From the NCBI RefSeq assembly GCF_040807025.1, contig NC_090952.1, positions 4,356,001 to 4,420,000 on the forward strand: a DNA stretch of 64,000 nucleotides. The letters run 5' to 3'. Both the position numbers and the translations under genes were made by a program. The notes below the pieces were generated by a model that ran no database searches, was not told the DNA's origin, and saw only the letters and a list, made by a program, of their open reading frames with translations. This document shows positions 40,301-53,900 of the stretch, piece by piece. Source of the stretch: Struthio camelus. Taxonomy: Eukaryota > Chordata > Aves > Struthioniformes > Struthionidae. Position 1 is the stretch's first letter, and each line of letters opens with the position of its first letter.

Positions 40301-43300
40301 CGACGCAGCGGTTTTAGGCTTGGCGGAGTGATTTTCGCCCTGACGGAGTTGTTTTAGGCTCGGCAGAGTGATTTCGGCCCCGACGGGGTGGTTTCAGGCT
40401 CGGCGCAGTGGTTTCGGCCCCGACGCAGTGGTTTCAGGCTCGGCGGAGTGGTTTCAGCCCCGACGCAGTCGTTTTAGGCTCGGCGGCGTGGTTTCAGCCC
40501 CGATGGAGTGGTTTTAGGCTTGGCGCAGTGGTCTTAATGTCGGCGGAGTGGTTTCAGCCCCGACGGAATGGTTTCAGGCTCGGCGGAGTGGTTTCAGCTC
40601 CGACGCAGAGGTTTTAGGCTTGATGGAGTGGTTTCAACGTCAGCCGAGTGGTTTTAGCCCTGGCGGAGTGGTTTCAAACCCGATGGAGTGGTTTTTGGCT
40701 TGCCGGAGTGGTTTCAGCACTGGTGGAGTGGTTTTGGCCCTGACGGAGTTGTTTTAGGCCTGATGCAGTGGTTTCAGCCCCGACGCAGTGGTTTTAGGCT
40801 TGATGCAGTGCTTTCAGCCCCGACACAGTGGTTTTAGGCTCGGCGGAGTGGTTTTCGGCCCCGACGGGGTGGTTTCAGCACTGGTGGAGTGGTTTTGGCC
40901 CTCACGGAGTTGTTTTAGGCCTGATGGAGTGGTTTCCGCCCCGACGCAGTGGTTTTAGGCTCGGCGGAGTGGTTTCCGCCCCGACACAGTCGTTTTAGGC
41001 TTGATGGAGTGGTTTCAACGTCAGCCGAGGGGTTTTGGCCCTGGCGGAGTGGTTTCAGCCCCGACGCAGCGGTTTTGGTCCTGGCACAGTGGTTTCAGCC
41101 CCGACGCAGTGGTTTTAGGCTCGGCGGAGTGGTTTCAGTCCCGACGCAGTGGTTTTAGGCCTGATGGAGTGGTTTTAGGCTTGGTGGAGCGGTTTCAGCC
41201 CCGACGCTCTGCTTTTAGGCTCGGCGGCGTGGTTTTGGCCCTCACAGAGTGGTTTCAGGCTTGGCGGAGTGGTTTCAGGCTTGGCGGAGTGGTTTCGGAC
41301 TTGGCGGAGTGGTTTCAGCCCCGACAGAGAGGTTTTAGGCTTGATGGAGTGGTTTCAGCTCCGACGCAGTGGTTTTAGGCTTGATGGAGTGGTTTTAAGG
41401 TCAGCCGAGTGGTTTTGGCCCTGGCAGAGTGGTTTCAGCCCCGACGCAGTGGTTTTAGGCTTGCCGGAGTGGTTTTGGCCCTGACGGAGTGGTTTTGGCC
41501 CTGACGGAGTTGTTTTAGGCCTGATGGAGTGGTTTCAGCCCCAACACAGTGGTTTTAGGCTCGGCGGAGTGGTTTCAGCCCCGACGGAGTGGTTTTAGGC
41601 TTGGCGGAGTGGTTTCAGCCCCGACGCAGTGGTTTTAGTCTCGGTGGAGTGGTTTCAGCACTGGTGGAGTGGTTTTGGCCCTGACGGAGTTGTTTTAGGC
41701 TTGGCGGAGTGGTTTCAGCCCCGACGCAGTGGTTTTAGGCTTGGCGGAGTGGTTTCAGCCCCGACGGAGTGGTTTTAGGCTTGGCGGAGTGGTTTCAGCC
41801 CCGACGCAGTGGTTTTAGGCTTGGCGCAGTGGTCTTAATGTCGACGGAGTGGTTTCAGCCCTGACGCAGTGGTTTTCGGGGTGACACAGTGCTTTTAAGC
41901 CTGACGGAGCAGTTTCTGCCCCAGCACAGTGGTTTCAGCCCCGACGGAGTGGTTTTAAGGTCAGCCGAGTGGTATTGGCCCTGGCGGAGTGGTTTCAGCC
42001 TCGATGGAATGGTTTTAGGCTTGCCAGAGTGGTTTTGGCCCTGACGGAGTTGTTTTAGGCCTGATGGAGTGGTTTCAGCCCCGACGCAGTGGTTTTAGGC
42101 TTGATGGAGTGGTTTTAAGGTCAGCCGAGTGGTATTGGCCCTGGCGGAGTGGTTTCAGCCTCGATGGAATGGTTTTGGCCCTGACGGAGTGGTTTTGGCC
42201 CTGACGGAGTGGTTTTGGCCCTGACGGAGTGGTTATGGCCCTGACGGAGTGGTTTTGGCCCTGACGGAGTGGTTTTGGCCCTGACGGAGTGGTTTTGGCC
42301 CTGACGGAGTTGTTTTAGGCCTGATGGAGTGGTTTCAGCCCCGACGCAGTGGTTTTAGGCTCGGCGGAGTGGTTTCAGCCCCGACGCAGTGGTTTTAGGC
42401 TCGGCGGAGTGGTTTTAGGCTCGGCGGAGTGGTTTCAGCCCCGACGCAGTGGTTTTAGGCTCGGCGGAGTGCTTTCAGCCCCGACGGAGTGGTTTTAGGC
42501 TCGGCGGAGTGGTTTCAGCCCCGACGGAGTGGTTTCAGCCCCGACGGAGTTGTTTTAGGCCTGATGCAGTGGTTTCAGCCCCGACGCAGTGGTTTTAGGC
42601 TTGGCGGAGTGGTTTCAGCCCCGACAGAGAGGTTTTAGGCTTGGCGGAGTGGTTTCAGCCCCGACGCAGTGGTTTTAGGCTTGGCGCAGTGGTCTTAATG
42701 TCGGCGGAGTGGTTTCAGCCCTGACGGAGTGGTTTTCGGGGTGACACAGTGCTTTTAAGCCTGACGGAGCGGTTTCTGCCCCAGCACAGTGGTTTCAGCC
42801 CCGACGGAGTGGTTTTAAGGTCAGCCGAGTGATTTTGGCCCCGTCGGAGTTTTTTTAGGCTCGGCAGAGTGGTTTTAGGCCTGACGGAGAGGTTTCAGGC
42901 TCGGCGCAGTGGTTTCAGCCCAGACGCACTGGTTTCAGCCCTGACGCACTGTTTTTAGGCTTGATGGAGTGGTTTTGGCCCTGACGGAGTTTTTTTGTCC
43001 CCGGCAGAGTGGTTTCAGCCCCGACGCAGCGGTTTCAGGCTCGGCGGAGTGATTTTCGCCCTGACGGAGTTGTTTTAGGCTCGGCAGAGTGATTTCGGCC
43101 CCGACGGGGTGGTTTCAGGCTCGGCGCAGTGGTTTCGGCCCCGACGCAGTGGTTTCAGGCTCGGCGGAGTGGTTTCAGCCCCGACGGAATGGTTTCAGGC
43201 TCGGCGGAGTGGTTTCAGCTCCGACGCAGAGGTTTTAGGCTTGATGGAGTGGTTTCAACGTCAGCCGAGTGGTTTTAGCCCTGGCGGAGTGGTTTCAAAC

Positions 43301-44930
43301 CCGATGGAGTGGTTTTTGGCTTGCCGGAGTGGTTTCAGCACTGGTGGAGTGGTTTTGGCCCTGACGGAGTTGTTTTAGGCCTGATGCAGTGGTTTCAGCC
43401 CCGACGCAGTGGTTTTAGGCTTGGCGGAGTGGTTTCAGCCCCGACGGAGTGGTTTTAGGCTTGGCGGAGTGGTTTCAGCCCCGACGGAGTGGTTTTAGGC
43501 TCGGCGGAGTGGTTTCAGCCCCGACGCAGTGGTTTTAGGCTCTGCGGAGTGGTTTTGGCCCTGACGGAGTGGTTTTAGCCCCGGCGGAGTGGTTTTAGGC
43601 TTGGCGCAGTGGTTTCGGCCCCGACGGAGTTGTTTTAGGCTCGGTGGAGTGGTTTCAGCCCCAACGGAGTGGTTTTAAGGTCAGCGGAATGGTTTTGGCC
43701 CTCGCGGAGTCGTTTCAGCCCTGACGCACTGGTTTTAGGCTTGATGGAGTGGATTTCCCCCCGACGGAGTGGTTTCAGCCCCGACGGAGTGGTTTCGGCC
43801 CCGACGGAGTGGTTTTAGGCTTGGCAGAGTGATTTCAGCCCCGACGGAGTGGTTTTAGGCTTGGCGCAGTGGTTTTAATGTCGGCGGAGTGGTTTTGGCC
43901 CTGGTGCAGTGGTTTTCAGCGTGACGCAGTGCTTTTCAGCCTGACGGAGTGGTTTCAGCCCCGACGGAGTGGTTTTGGTCTTGGCACAGTGCTTTCCGCC
44001 CCGACGCATTGGCTTTAGGCTCAGCGGAGTGGTTTTAGGCTCGGCGCAGTGGTTTCCGCCCTGACGGAGGGGTTTTAGCCTCAGCGGAGTGGTTTTAGTC
44101 CTGACGGAGTGGTTTTAGGCTTGGCAGAGGGGTTTTAGGCTTGGCAGAGTGGTCTTAATGTCGGCAGAGTGGTTTTGGCCCTGGTGGAGTGGTTTTCGGC
44201 CTGACACAGTGCTTTTCAGCCTGACGCAGCAGTTTCCGCCCCAGCACAGTGGTTTCAGCCCCAACGGAGTAGTTTTAGGCTTTATGGAGTGGTTTGAAGG
44301 TCAGCCGAGTGGTTTCAGCCCCGACGGGGTGGTTTCATCCGGGACGGATTCGTTTCGGTCCTGCCACAGTGGTTTCAGGCCCGACGGAGTAGTTTCAGCC
44401 TCAGCGGAGTGGTTTCGGCCTCGTCCGTGTGGTTTCAGGCTTGCCGGAGTGGTTTCGGCCCCGACGCAGTGGTTTTAGGCTCGGCGGAGTGGTTTCAGCC
44501 CCGACACAGTGGTTTTAGGCTTGATGGAGTGGTTTCAACGTCAGCCGAGGGGTTTTGGCCCTGGCGGAGTGGTTTCAGCCCCGACGCAGCGGTTTTGGTC
44601 CTGGCACAGTGGTTGCAGCCCCGACGGAGTGGTTTTAGGCTCGGCGGAGTGGTTTCAGCCCCGACACAGTGGTTTCAGGCTTGATGGAGTGGTTTCAACG
44701 TCAGGTGAGTGGTTTTGGCCCTGGCGGAGTGGTTTCAGCCCCGATGGAGTGGTTTTAGGCTTGCCGGAGTGGTTTTGGCCCTGACGGAGTGGTTTTAGGC
44801 TCGGCGGAGTGGTTTTGGCCCCGACGCAGTGGTTTTAGGCTCGGCGGAGTGGTTTCAGCACTGCTGGAGTGGTTTTGGCCCTGACGGAGTGGTTTTAGTC
44901 CTGATGCAGTGGTTTCAGCCCCGACACAGT
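34389..44930 (+). repeat. Large tandem duplication, copy 2 (about 10.5 kb)
   Basis: It directly follows copy 1. It carries three rather than two 1,242-bp units (markers at 37123, 38365 and 39607 against 27819 and 29061) and differs from copy 1 in a short patch (about 42585-42715 against 32060-32195). The similarity ends near 44930, where copy 1 had run into the start of copy 2. Confidence 0.85.
36508..39995 (+). repeat. 1,242-bp higher-order repeat, three units
   Basis: Markers at 37123, 38365 and 39607 are each exactly 1,242 bp apart. This tract is the duplicated image of 27204-29450 with one further unit. The units differ at single bases, for example TGGCGG against TGGCAG next to GTTTTGGCCC. 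Confidence 0.85.
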
Positions 44931-47900
44931 GGTTTCAGCACCGACGCAGTGGTTTTAGGCTTGATGGAGTGCTTTCAGCCCCGACGCAGTGCTTTTACGC
45001 TCGGCAGAGTGGTTTCGGCCCCGACGGGGTGGTTTCAGGCTTGGCGGAGTGGTTTCAGCCCCGACGGAGTAGTTTTAGGCTCGGCGGAGTGGTTTCAGCC
45101 CCGACGCAGCGGTTTTAGGCTTGATGGAGTGGTTTCAGCCCCGACGCAGTGGTTTTAGGCTTGATGGAGTGCTTTCAGCCCCGACACAGTGGTTTTAGGC
45201 TCGGCGGAGTGGTTTTCGGCCCCGACGGGGTGGTTTCAGCACTGGTGGAGTGGTTTTGGCCCTCACGGAGTTGTTTTAGGCCTGATGGAGTGGTTTCCGC
45301 CCCGACGCAGTGGTTTTAGGCTCGGCGGAGTGGTTTCCGCCCCGACACAGTCGTTTTAGGCTTGATGGAGTGGTTTCAACGTCAGCCGAGGGGTTTTGGC
45401 CCTGGCGGAGTGGTTTCAGCCCCGACGCAGCGGTTTTTCGTCCTGGTACAGTGGTTTCAGCCCCGACGCAGTGGTTTTAGGCTCGGCGGAGTGGTTTCAG
45501 TCCCGACGCAGTGGTTTTAGGCCTGATGGAGTGGTTTTAGGCTTGGTGGAGCGGTTTCAGCCCCGACGCTCTGCTTTTAGGCTCGGCGGCGTGGTTTTGG
45601 CCCTCACAGAGTGGTTTCAGGCTTGGCGGAGTGGTTTCAGGCTTGGCGGAGTGGTTTCGGACTTGGCGGAGTGGTTTCGGACTTGGCGGAGTGGATTCGG
45701 ACTTGGCGGAGTGGTTTCAGCCCCGACAGAGAGGTTTTAGGCTTGATGGAGTGGTTTCAGCTCCGACGCAGTGGTTTTAGGCTTGATGGAGTGGTTTTAA
45801 GGTCAGCCGAGTGGTTTTGGCCCTGGCGGAGTGCTTTCAGCCCCGATGGAGTGGTTTTAGGCTTGCCGGAGTGGTTTCAGCACTGGTGGAGTGGTTTTGG
45901 CCCTGACGGAGTTGTTTTAGGCCTGATGCAGCGGTTTCAGCCCCGACACAGTGGTTTTAGGCTCGGCGGAGTGGTTTCAGCCCCGACGGAGTGGTTTTAG
46001 GCTTGGCGGAGTGGTTTCAGCCCCGACGCAGTGGTTTTAGGCTCGGTGGAGTGGTTTCAGCACTGGCGGAGTGGTTTCAGCCCCGACGCAGTGGTTTTAG
46101 GCTCTGCGGAGTGGTTTTGGCCCTGACGGAGTGGTTTTAGCCCTGGCGGAGTGGTTTTAGGCTTGGCGCAGTGGTTTCGGCCCCGACGGAGTTGTTTTAG
46201 GCTCGGTGGAGTGGTTTCAGCCCCAACGGAGTGGTTTTAAGGTCAGCGGAATGGTTTTGGCCCTCGCGGAGTCGTTTCAGCCCTGACGCACTGGTTTTAG
46301 GCTTGATGGAGTGGATTTCCCCCTGACGGAGTGGTTTCAGCCCCGACGGAGTGGTTTCGGCCCCGACGGAGTGGTTTTAGGCTTGGCAGAGTGATTTCAG
46401 CCCCGACGGAGTGGTTTTAGGCTTGGCGCAGTGGTTTTAATGTCGGCGGAGTGGTTTTGGCCCTGGTGCAGTGGTTTTCAGCGTGACGCAGTGCTTTTCA
46501 GCCTGACGGAGTGGTTTCAGCCCCGACGGAGTGGTTTTGGTCTTGGCACAGTGCTTTCCGCCCCGACGCATTGGCTTTAGGCTCAGCGGAGTGGTTTTAG
46601 GCTCGGCGCAGTGGTTTCCGCCCTGACGGAGGGGTTTTAGCCTCAGCGGAGTGGTTTTAGTCCTGACGGAGTGGTTTTAGGCTTGGCAGAGGGGTTTTAG
46701 GCTTGGCAGAGTGGTCTTAATGTCGGCAGAGTGGTTTTGGCCCTGGTGGAGTGGTTTTCGGCCTGACACAGTGCTTTTCAGCCTGACGCAGCAGTTTCCG
46801 CCCCAGCACAGTGGTTTCAGCCCCAACGGAGTAGTTTTAGGCTTTATGGAGTGGTTTGAAGGTCAGCCGAGTGGTTTCAGCCCCGACGGGGTGGTTTCAT
46901 CCGGGACGGATTCGTTTCGGTCCTGCCACAGTGGTTTCAGGCCCGACGGAGTAGTTTCAGCCTCAGCGGAGTGGTTTCGGCCTCGTCCGTGTGGTTTCAG
47001 GCTTGCCGGAGTGGTTTCGGCCCCGACGCAGTGGTTTTAGGCTCGGCGGAGTGGTTTCAGCCCCGACACAGTGGTTTTAGGCTTGATGGAGTGGTTTCAA
47101 CGTCAGCCGAGGGGTTTTGGCCCTGGCGGAGTGGTTTCAGCCCCGACGCAGCGGTTTTGGTCCTGGCACAGTGGTTTCAGCCCCGACGGAGTGGTTTTAG
47201 GCTCGGCGGAGTGGTTTCAGCCCCGACACAGTGGTTTCAGGCTTGATGGAGTGGTTTCAACGTCAGGTGAGTGGTTTTGGCCCTGGCGGAGTGGTTTCAG
47301 CCCCGATGGAGTGGTTTTAGGCTTGCCGGAGTGGTTTTGTCCCTGACGGAGTGGTTTTAGGCTCGGCGGAGTGGTTGCAGCCCCGACGCAGTGGTTTTAG
47401 GCTCGGCGGAGTGGTTTCAGCACTGCTGGAGTGGTTTTGGCCCTGACGGAGTGGTTTTAGTCCTGATGCAGTGGTTTCAGCCCCGACACAGTGGTTTCAG
47501 CACCGACGCAGTGGTTTTAGGCTTGATGGAGTGCTTTCAGCCCCGACGCAGTGCTTTTACGCTCGGCAGAGTGGTTTCGGCCCCGACGGGGTGGTTTCAG
47601 GCTTGGCGGAGTGGTTTCAGCCCCGACGGAGTAGTTTTAGGCTCGGCGGAGTGGTTTCAGCCCCGACGCAGCGGTTTTAGGCTTGATGGAGTGGTTTCAG
47701 CCCCGACGCAGTGGTTTTAGGCTTGATGGAGTGCTTTCAGCCCCGACACAGTGGTTTTAGGCTCGGCGGAGTGGTTTTCGGCCCCGACGGGGTGGTTTCA
47801 GCACTGGTGGAGTGGTTTTGGCCCTCACGGAGTTGTTTTAGGCCTGATGGAGTGGTTTCCGCCCCGACGCAGTGGTTTTAGGCTCGGCGGAGTGGTTTCC

Positions 47901-50900
47901 GCCCCGACACAGTCGTTTTAGGCTTGATGGAGTGGTTTCAACGTCAGCCGAGGGGTTTTGGCCCTGGCGGAGTGGTTTCAGCCCCGACGCAGCGGTTTTG
48001 GTCCTGGCACAGTGGTTTCAGCCCCGACGCAGTGGTTTTAGGCTCGGCGGAGTGGTTTCAGTCCCGACGCAGTGGTTTTAGGCCTGATGGAGTGGTTTTA
48101 GGCTTGGTGGAGCGGTTTCAGCCCCGACGCTCTGCTTTTAGGCTCGGCGGCGTGGTTTTGGCCCTCACAGAGTGGTTTCAGGCTTGGCGGAGTGGTTTCA
48201 GGCTTGGCGGAGTGGTTTCGGACTTGGCGGAGTGGTTTCGGACTTGGCGGAGTGGTTTCAGCCCCGACAGAGAGGTTTTAGGCTTGATGGAGTGGTTTCA
48301 GCTCCGACGCAGTGGTTTTAGGCTTGATGGAGTGGTTTTAAGGTCAGCCGAGTGGTTTTGGCCCTGGCGGAGTGGTTTCAGCCCCGATGGAGTGGTTTTA
48401 GGCTTGCCGGAGTGGTTTCAGCACTGGTGGAGTGGTTTTGGCCCTGACGGAGTTGTTTTAGGCCTGATGCAGTGGTTTCAGCCCTGACACAGTGGTTTTA
48501 GGCTCGGCGGAGTGGTTTCAGCCCCGACGGAGTGGTTTTAGGCTTGGCGGAGTGGTTTCAGCCCCGACGCAGTGGTTTTAGGCTCGGTGGAGTGGTTTCA
48601 GCACTGGTGGAGTGGTTTTGGCCCTGACGGAGTTGTTTTAGGCTTGGCGGAGTGGTTTCAGCCCCGACGCAGTGGTTTTAGGCTCTGCGGAGTGGTTTTG
48701 GCCCTGACGGAGTGGTTTTAGCCCCGGCGGATTGGTTTTAGGCTTGGCGCAGTGGTTTCGGCCCCGACGGAGTTGTTTTAGGCTTGGTGGAGTGGTTTCA
48801 GCCCCAACGGAGTGGTTTTAAGGTCAGCGGAATGGTTTTGGCCCTCGCGGAGTCGTTTCAGCCCTGACGCACTGGTTTTAGGCTTGATGGAGTGGATTTC
48901 CCCCCGACGGAGTGGTTTCAGCCCCGACGGAGTGGTTTCGGCCCCGACGGAGTGGTTTTAGGCTTGGCAGAGTGATTTCAGCCCCGACGGAGTGGTTTTA
49001 GGCTTGGCGCAGTGGTTTTAATGTCGGCGGAGTGGTTTTGGCCCTGGTGCAGTGGTTTTCAGCGTGACGCAGTGCTTTTCAGCCTGACGGAGTGGTTTCA
49101 GCCCCGACGGAGTGGTTTTGGTCTTGGCACAGTGCTTTCCGCCCCGACGCATTGGCTTTAGGCTCAGCGGAGTGGTTTTAGGCTCGGCGCAGTGGTTTCC
49201 GCCCTGACGGAGGGGTTTTAGCCTCAGCGGAGTGGTTTTAGTCCTGACGGAGTGGTTTTAGGCTTGGCAGAGGGGTTTTAGGCTTGGCAGAGTGGTCTTA
49301 ATGTCGGCAGAGTGGTTTTGGCCCTGGTGGAGTGGTTTTCGGCCTGACACAGTGCTTTTCAGCCTGACGCAGCAGTTTCCGCCCCAGCACAGTGGTTTCA
49401 GCCCCAACGGAGTAGTTTTAGGCTTTATGGAGTGGTTTGAAGGTCAGCCGAGTGGTTTCAGCCCCGACGGGGTGGTTTCATCCGGGACGGATTCGTTTCG
49501 GTCCTGCCACAGTGGTTTCAGGCCCGACGGAGTAGTTTCAGCCTCAGCGGAGTGGTTTCGGCCTCGTCCGTGTGGTTTCAGGCTTGCCGGAGTGGTTTCG
49601 GCCCCGACACAGTGGTTTTAGGCTCGGCGGAGTGGTTTCAGCCCCGACACAGTGGTTTTAGGCTTGATGGAGTGGTTTCAACGTCAGCCGAGGGGTTTTG
49701 GCCCTGGCGGAGTGGTTTCAGCCCCGACGCAGCGGTTTTGGTCCTGGCACAGTGGTTGCAGCCCCGACGGAGTGGTTTTAGGCTCGGCGGAGTGGTTTCA
49801 GCCCCGACACAGTGGTTTCAGGCTTGATGGAGTGGTTTCAACGTCAGGTGAGTGGTTTTGGCCCTGGCGGAGTGGTTTCAGCCCCGATGGAGTGGTTTTA
49901 GGCTTGCCGGAGTGGTTTTGGCCCTGACGGAGTGGTTTTAGGCTCGGCGGAGTGGTTTTGGCCCCGACGCAGTGGTTTTAGGCTCGGCGGAGTGGTTTCA
50001 GCACTGCTGGAGTGGTTTTGGCCCTGACGGAGTGGTTTTAGTCCTGATGCAGTGGTTTCAGCCCCGACACAGTGGTTTCAGCACCGACGCAGTGGTTTTA
50101 GGCTTGATGGAGTGCTTTCAGCCCCGACGCAGTGCTTTTACGCTCGGCAGAGTGGTTTCGGCCCCGACGGGGTGGTTTCAGGCTTGGCGGAGTGGTTTCA
50201 GCCCCGACGGAGTAGTTTTAGGCTCGGCGGAGTGGTTTCAGCCCCGACGCAGCGGTTTTAGGCTTGATGGAGTGGTTTCAGCCCCGACGCAGCGGTTTTA
50301 GGCTTGATGGAGTGCTTTCAGCCCCGACACAGTGGTTTTAGGCTCGGCGGAGTGGTTTTCGGCCCCGACGGGGTGGTTTCAGCACTGGTGGAGTGGTTTT
50401 GGCCCTCACGGAGTTGTTTTAGGCCTGATGGAGTGGTTTCCGCCCCGACGCAGTGGTTTTAGGCTCGGCGGAGTGGTTTCCGCCCCGACACAGTCGTTTT
50501 AGGCTTGATGGAGTGGTTTCAACGTCAGCCGAGGGGTTTTGGCCCTGGCGGAGTGGTTTCAGCCCCGACGCAGCGGTTTTGGTCCTGGCACAGTGGTTTC
50601 AGCCCCGACGCAGTGGTTTTAGGCTCGGCGGAGTGGTTTCAGTCCCGACGCAGTGGTTTTAGGCCTGATGGAGTGGTTTTAGGCTTGGTGGAGCGGTTTC
50701 AGCCCCGACGCTCTGCTTTTAGGCTCGGCGGCGTGGTTTTGGCCCTCACAGAGTGGTTTCAGGCTTGGCGGAGTGGTTTCAGGCTTGGCGGAGTGGTTTC
50801 AGGCTTGGCGGAGTGGTTTCAGGCTTGGCGGAGTGGTTTCAGGCTTGGCGGAGTGGTTTCAGCCCCGACAGAGAGGTTTTAGGCTTGATGGAGTGGTTTC

Positions 50901-53900
50901 AGCTCCGACGCAGTGGTTTTAGGCTTGATGGAGTGGTTTTAAGGTCAGCCGAGTGGTTTTGGCCCTGGCGGAGTGGTTTCAGCCCCGATGGAGTGGTTTT
51001 AGGCTTGCCGGAGTGGTTTTGGCCCTGACGGAGTGGTTTTGGCCCTGACAGAGTTGTTTTAGGCCTGATGGAGTGGTTTCAGCCCCGACGCAGTGGTTTT
51101 AGGCTCGGCGGAGTGGTTTCAGCCCCGACGGAGTGGTTTTAGGCTTGGCAGAGTGGTTTCAGCCCCGACGCAGTGGTTTTAGGCTCGGTGGAGTGGTTTC
51201 AGCACTGGTGGAGTGGTTTTGGCCCTGACGGAGTTGTTTTAGGCTTGGCGGAGTGGTTTCAGCCCCGACGCAGTGGTTTTAGGCTTGGCGGAGTGGTTTC
51301 AGCCCCGACGCAGTGGTTTTAGGCTTGGCGGAGTGGTTTCAGCCCTGACGCAGTGGTTTTCGGGGTGACACAGTGCTTTTAAGCCTGACGGAGCAGTTTC
51401 TGCCCCAGCACAGTGGTTTCAGCCCCAACGGAGTGGTTTTAAGGTCAGCATAGTGGTATTGGCCCTGGCGGAGTGGTTTCAGCCTCGATGGAATGGTTTT
51501 AGGCTTGCCAGAGTGGTTTTGGCCCTGACGGAGTGGTTTTGGCCCTGACGGAGTTGTTTTAGGCCTGATGGAGTGGTTTCAGCCCCGACGCAGTGGTTTT
51601 AGGCTTGGCGCAGTGGTTTTAAGGTCAGCCGAGTGGTATTGGCCCTGGCGGAGTGGTTTCAGCCTCGATGGAATGGTTTTGGCCCTGACGGAGTGGTTTT
51701 GGCCCTGACGGAGTGGTTTTGGCCCTGACGGAGTGGTTTTGGCCCTGACGGAGTGGTTTTGGCCCTGACGGAGTTGTTTTAGGCCTGATGGAGTGGTTTC
51801 AGCTCCGACGCAGTGGTTTTAGGCTCGGCGGAGTGGTTTTAAGGTCAGCCGAGTGGTTTTGGCCCTGGCGGAGTGCTTTCAGCCCCGATGGAGTGGTTTT
51901 AGGCTTGCCGGAGTGGTTTCAGCACTGGTGGAGTGGTTTTGGCCCTGACGGAGTTGTTTTAGGCCTGATGCAGTGGTTTCAGCCCCGACACAGTGGTTTT
52001 AGGCTCGGCGGAGTGGTTTCAGCCCCGACGGAGTGGTTTTAGGCTCGGCGGAGTGGTTTCAGCCCCGACGCAGTGGTTTTAGGCTCGGTGGAGTGGTTTC
52101 AGCACTGGTGGAGTGGTTTTGGCCCTGACGGAGTTGTTTTAGGCTTGGCGGAGTGGTTTCAGCCCCGACGCAGTGGTTTTAGGCTCTGCGGAGTGGTTTT
52201 GGCCCTGACGGAGTGGTTTTAGCCCCGGCGGAGTGGTTTTAGGCTTGGCGCAGTGGTTTCGGCCCCGACGGAGTTGTTTTAGGCTTGGTGGAGTGGTTTC
52301 AGCCCCAACGGAGTGGTTTTAAGGTCAGCGGAATGGTTTTGGCCCTCGCGGAGTCGTTTCAGCCCTGACGCACTGGTTTTAGGCTTGATGGAGTGGATTT
52401 CCCCCTGACGGAGTGGTTTCAGCCCCGACGGAGTGGTTTCGGCCCCGACGGAGTGGTTTTAGGCTTGGCAGAGTGATTTCAGCCCCGACGGAGTGGTTTT
52501 AGGCTTGGCGCAGTGGTTTTAATGTCGGCGGAGTGGTTTTGGCCCTGGTGCAGTGGTTTTCAGCGTGACGCAGTGCTTTTCAGCCTGACGGAGTGGTTTC
52601 AGCCCCGACGGAGTGGTTTTGGTCTTGGCACAGTGCTTTCCGCCCCGACGCATTGGCTTTAGGCTCAGCGGAGTGGTTTTAGGCTCGGCGCAGTGGTTTC
52701 CGCCCTGACGGAGGGGTTTTAGCCTCAGCGGAGTGGTTTTAGTCCTGACGGAGTGGTTTTAGGCTTGGCAGAGGGGTTTTAGGCTTGGCAGAGTGGTCTT
52801 AATGTCGGCAGAGTGGTTTTGGCCCTGGTGGAGTGGTTTTCGGCCTGACACAGTGCTTTTCAGCCTGACGCAGCAGTTTCCGCCCCAGCACAGTGGTTTC
52901 AGCCCCAACGGAGTAGTTTTAGGCTTTATGGAGTGGTTTGAAGGTCAGCCGAGTGGTTTCAGCCCCGACGGGGTGGTTTCATCCGGGACGGATTCGTTTC
53001 GGTCCTGCCACAGTGGTTTCAGGCCCGACGGAGTAGTTTCAGCCTCAGCGGAGTGGTTTCGGCCTCGTCCGTGTGGTTTCAGGCTTGCCGGAGTGGTTTC
53101 GGCCCCGACGCAGTGGTTTTAGGCTCGGCGGAGTGGTTTCAGCCCCGACACAGTGGTTTTAGGCTTGATGGAGTGGTTTCAACGTCAGCCGAGGGGTTTT
53201 GGCCCTGGCGGAGTGGTTTCAGCCCCGACGCAGCGGTTTTGGTCCTGGCACAGTGGTTGCAGCCCCGACGGAGTGGTTTTAGGCTCGGCGGAGTGGTTTC
53301 AGCCCCGACACAGTGGTTTCAGGCTTGATGGAGTGGTTTCAACGTCAGGTGAGTGGTTTTGGCCCTGGCGGAGTGGTTTCAGCCCCGATGGAGTGGTTTT
53401 AGGCTTGCCGGAGTGGTTTTGTCCCTGACGGAGTGGTTTTAGGCTCGGCGGAGTGGTTGCAGCCCCGACGCAGTGGTTTTAGGCTCGGCGGAGTGGTTTC
53501 AGCACTGCTGGAGTGGTTTTGGCCCTGACGGAGTGGTTTTAGTCCTGATGCAGTGGTTTCAGCCCCGGCGCAGTGGTTTCAGCACCGACGCAGTGGTTTT
53601 AGTCCTGATGCAGTGGTTTCAGCCCCGACACAGTGGTTTCAGCACCGACGCAGTGGTTTTAGGCTTGATGGAGTGCTTTCAGCCCCGACGCAGTGCTTTT
53701 ACGCTCGGCAGAGTGGTTTCGGCCCCGACGGGGTGGTTTCAGGCTTGGCGGAGTGGTTTCAGCCCCGACGGAGTAGTTTTAGGCTCGGCGGAGTGGTTTC
53801 AGCACTGCTGGAGTGGTTTTAGGCTTGATGGAGTGGTTTCAGCCCCGACGCAGTGGTTTTAGGCTTGATGGAGTGCTTTCAGCCCCGACACAGTGGTTTT

